Assembly (NCBI RefSeq): GCF_002210225.1
Contig: NZ_MWUJ01000009.1
Span: 108,654 to 172,653 of the forward strand
Direction of reading: 5' to 3'
Length of the DNA: 64,000 bases
Origin: Geofilum rhodophaeum
GTDB lineage: Bacteria; Bacteroidota; Bacteroidia; Bacteroidales; Marinilabiliaceae
The translations under genes and the position numbers were made by a program. The stretch's first letter is position 1. Each line of letters begins with the position of its first letter. Shown piece after piece: positions 62,243 through 64,000 of the stretch. The notes below the pieces were generated by a model. That model was not told the DNA's origin. It did no database searches and worked only from the letters and a program-made list of their open reading frames with translations.

Positions 62243-63757
62243 ATGCGACCAATCAGCGAAGTAATAAAAGAAAAACCGTGGCTCGGATGGCTCATTTTCT
62301 TTGCCACCGTAGTGCTTGTTTTTGTTTTAGGCCTCTTTGCCTCCACCATCATTGAGCGAAGAGCCGAATCGGTATTTGCCTACACCCCTCAGGTGAAGCA
62401 CGACCAGTTTGAGCCCCGTAATGAAGTATGGGGCCAAAACTTTCCCAGGCAGTACCAATCCTACATGCAGACTGCCGACACCAGTTTTGTAAGCAAATAC
62501 AACGGCGCCTCGCTTCGGGATGCTTTAGGAGAAAACCCCCGTATGGTAGTACTTTGGGCCGGCTATTCTTTTTCATGGGAATACAACCAACCCCGAGGAC
62601 ACTATTATGCCATTGAAGACATCCAACAAACCTTAAGAACCGGCTCACCCATGGGCGATGCCAAATCCAATCAGCCCAACACCTGTTGGACCTGCAAAAG
62701 TCCCGATGTACCGCGACTGATGGCCGAGCACGGCGTAGCCGAATTCTATGCCGGTACCTGGGAAATGTGGGGAGACGAAGTAGTTAACCATATTGGCTGT
62801 GGCGACTGCCACGATGCAGAAACCATGAACCTGCAAATTACTCGTCCCGCCCTGATCGAAGCTTTTGAGCGTCAGGGAAAGGACATCACCAAGGCCAGTC
62901 ACCAGGAAATGCGTACGCTCGTTTGTGCCCAGTGTCATGTTGAGTATTACTTCAACAAAGAGAAAGTAGATGGCGTAAACTACCTCACCTTTCCGTGGGA
63001 CAAAGGCAACAAAGTAGAAGAAATAGAGGCCTATTACGATGAAATGGGCTTCACCGACTGGACCCACGCCCTAAGTCGCGCCCCCATGCTTAAAGCTCAG
63101 CACCCCGACTATGAGGTATATTCTACCGGTATTCATGCCGAGCGCGGTGTGTCCTGCGCCGACTGCCACATGCCCTATAAGAGTGAAGGCGGACTCAAAT
63201 TCACCGATCACCACATTCAGAGTCCCCTCAACAACGTAGCCAATTCCTGCCAGGTTTGTCACCGCGAAGAAACCGACAAACTCATCAAGAACGTGTACGA
63301 CCGCCAGGACAAGATCTATGAAATTCGCACCGAGCTCGAAGACAACCTCGTAAAAGCCCACATCGAGGCCAAAACCGCCTGGGATTTGGGTGCTACTGAA
63401 GATCAAATGGAAGCCATCTTAATGGACATCCGTCACGCCCAATGGCGCTGGGACTTTGCAGCCGCGGGGCACGGCAACGCCTTCCACAACCCGTTGGAAT
63501 TGAGCCGGGTAATTTCTACCGGCAACAACAAGGCTCAGGATGCCCGCCTCAAACTGGCCCGCCTCCTGGCCGACCTGGGACACAACAAACCCGTTAACTT
63601 CCCCGACATTTCGACCAAGGCCAAAGCCCAGGACTACATCGGTCTGGACATAGCGCAGCGCAATGCCGACAAAGAAGAATTCCTAAACACCGTTGTTCCT
63701 CAATGGCTCGAAGCGGCCAAAGAACGCGAAGCCAGTTATATCGTAACCCAGGACTGA
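62243..63757 (+). CDS. nrfA: Ammonia-forming cytochrome c nitrite reductase NrfA
   Basis: Pentaheme periplasmic enzyme reducing nitrite to ammonium with six electrons. The 504-aa product has one membrane/signal helix (about 15-36), the catalytic heme site CWTCK (Cys148-Lys152) and four CxxCH sites: CGDCH, CAQCH, CADCH and CQVCH. Calcium- and active-site residues of the family (Arg, Tyr, His) are present around VCAQCHVEYYF and YSTGIHAERGVSCADCH. The TGA stop lies at the apex of the hairpin CCCAGGACT-GA-AGTCCTGGG (63747-63766), part of a repeat element. Confidence 0.97.
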   Translation: MRPISEVIKEKPWLGWLIFFATVVLVFVLGLFASTIIERRAESVFAYTPQVKHDQFEPRNEVWGQNFPRQYQSYMQTADTSFVSKYNGASLRDALGENPRMVVLWAGYSFSWEYNQPRGHYYAIEDIQQTLRTGSPMGDAKSNQPNTCWTCKSPDVPRLMAEHGVAEFYAGTWEMWGDEVVNHIGCGDCHDAETMNLQITRPALIEAFERQGKDITKASHQEMRTLVCAQCHVEYYFNKEKVDGVNYLTFPWDKGNKVEEIEAYYDEMGFTDWTHALSRAPMLKAQHPDYEVYSTGIHAERGVSCADCHMPYKSEGGLKFTDHHIQSPLNNVANSCQVCHREETDKLIKNVYDRQDKIYEIRTELEDNLVKAHIEAKTAWDLGATEDQMEAILMDIRHAQWRWDFAAAGHGNAFHNPLELSRVISTGNNKAQDARLKLARLLADLGHNKPVNFPDISTKAKAQDYIGLDIAQRNADKEEFLNTVVPQWLEAAKEREASYIVTQD

Positions 63758-64000
63758 AGTCCTGGGCCATAATTGGGAAACAGCTGTCATAGCAACCCTG
63801 TATTTTGAACAAAAAAGCCGGCGTAAAGCCGGCTTTTATTTTGCAGATTAAGGACTGAGGTCCTGGGCCATTATTAAGAAGAAACGGTGTGCCCCCGATA
63901 GGGGCACGTACAGAAAAGGGGACTGAAGTCCCCTCGAGGCACAGCCTCGATCTGCCTGGTATACACTTACCGTTATGGGGCACGGGTGCACCATAGCGGC
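63747..64000. repeat. Second copy of the mosaic hairpin element, cut by the window end
   Basis: In order: CCCAGGACT/AGTCCTGGG (63747-63766) holding the nrfA stop; a GCCGGC terminator (63813-63837); AGGAC/GTCCT (63851-63864); GTGCCCC/GGGGCAC (63889-63907); GGGGACT/AGTCCCC (63918-63933); CGAGGC/GCCTCG (63935-63949); and a TATGGGGCAC/GTGCACCATA unit reaching 63995. The block 63864-63949 matches the repeat at 39928-40010 in order and orientation. Confidence 0.8.
63813..63842 (+). terminator. nrfHA terminator
   Basis: AAAAGCCGGC (63813-63822) and GCCGGCTTTT (63828-63837) around GTAAA, followed by ATTTT. Serves nrfHA from within the repeat region. Confidence 0.85.

Overview
The window reads as chromosomal core DNA of a Bacteroidota bacterium, most likely class Bacteroidia; a marine or sediment Marinilabiliales-type anaerobe is my best guess, but there is no rRNA gene to confirm it. 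The lineage rests on: a short (286 aa) primary sigma factor; many intergenic -7 boxes of the Bacteroidota form TAnnTTTG, some with a TTTG or TTG box 19-23 nt upstream; a UpxY/NusG-like factor; a DksA-type protein without its cysteine cluster; WbqC, DUF6588 and GIN-domain proteins; a TonB receptor with a carboxypeptidase-D-like N-terminal domain; and NrfHA. Coding density is high. I see no rRNA, tRNA, CRISPR, prophage, integron or complete insertion sequence.

Layout. 1-2.8 kb: 3' part of an acyl-CoA synthetase and an outer-membrane barrel protein. 2.9-5.8 kb: dapF-uvrB operon on the minus strand. 5.9-6.1 kb: candidate small RNA. 6.2-8.6 kb: HtrA-type protease and rpoD. 8.7-15.4 kb: glycosyltransferase, gyrB, an orphan UpxY-like antiterminator, a uracil/xanthine permease and gdhA. 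15.6-21.2 kb: Cys-rich mini-protein, GIN-domain lipoprotein, nitroreductase, DUF6588 protein, M3 peptidase and a secreted hypothetical. 21.3-21.9 kb: a non-coding array of degenerate repeats of about 130 nt. 22.8-26.4 kb: kamA (ablA)-ablB-SSS transporter operon, which could make and handle N-epsilon-acetyl-beta-lysine, a compatible solute. 26.4-37.6 kb: lipoproteins, MarR, metallo-hydrolase, HAD, YjbQ, a SIS-phosphomannomutase pair (Kdo or envelope sugars), isochorismatase-PfkB, LapA-WbqC and NlpC/P60-NUDIX. 37.7-44.5 kb: 7TM-HD phosphodiesterase, then the ileS-dksA-lspA operon. 44.7-51 kb: TonB receptor, ParE/ParD-like toxin-antitoxin pair, PepSY protein and argS. 51-58.6 kb: histidine kinase, TonB-C-like protein, S37 peptidase, arfB, DoxX, aldo/keto reductase and DUF3820. 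58.6-60.9 kb: XRE-cupin regulator with an acyl-CoA ligase. 61.1-63.8 kb: an extremely acidic small protein and nrfHA (ammonifying nitrite reductase).

Most notable: (i) a mosaic palindromic repeat family present at 39.87-40.03 kb and again at 63.75-64.0 kb, whose hairpins carry the stop codons of lspA and nrfA; (ii) the untranslated repeat array at 21.37-21.9 kb; (iii) an IleRS with a swapped GXHH signature in place of HXGH, a pattern linked to mupirocin hyper-resistance; (iv) the ablA-ablB-transporter operon; (v) the acidic mini-protein with a near-perfect promoter and its own terminator; (vi) two short candidate transcripts, each with promoter and terminator, upstream of the HtrA protease and the nitroreductase. 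I found no defence island or clearly new multi-gene system; the repeat elements are the best candidates for something undescribed.
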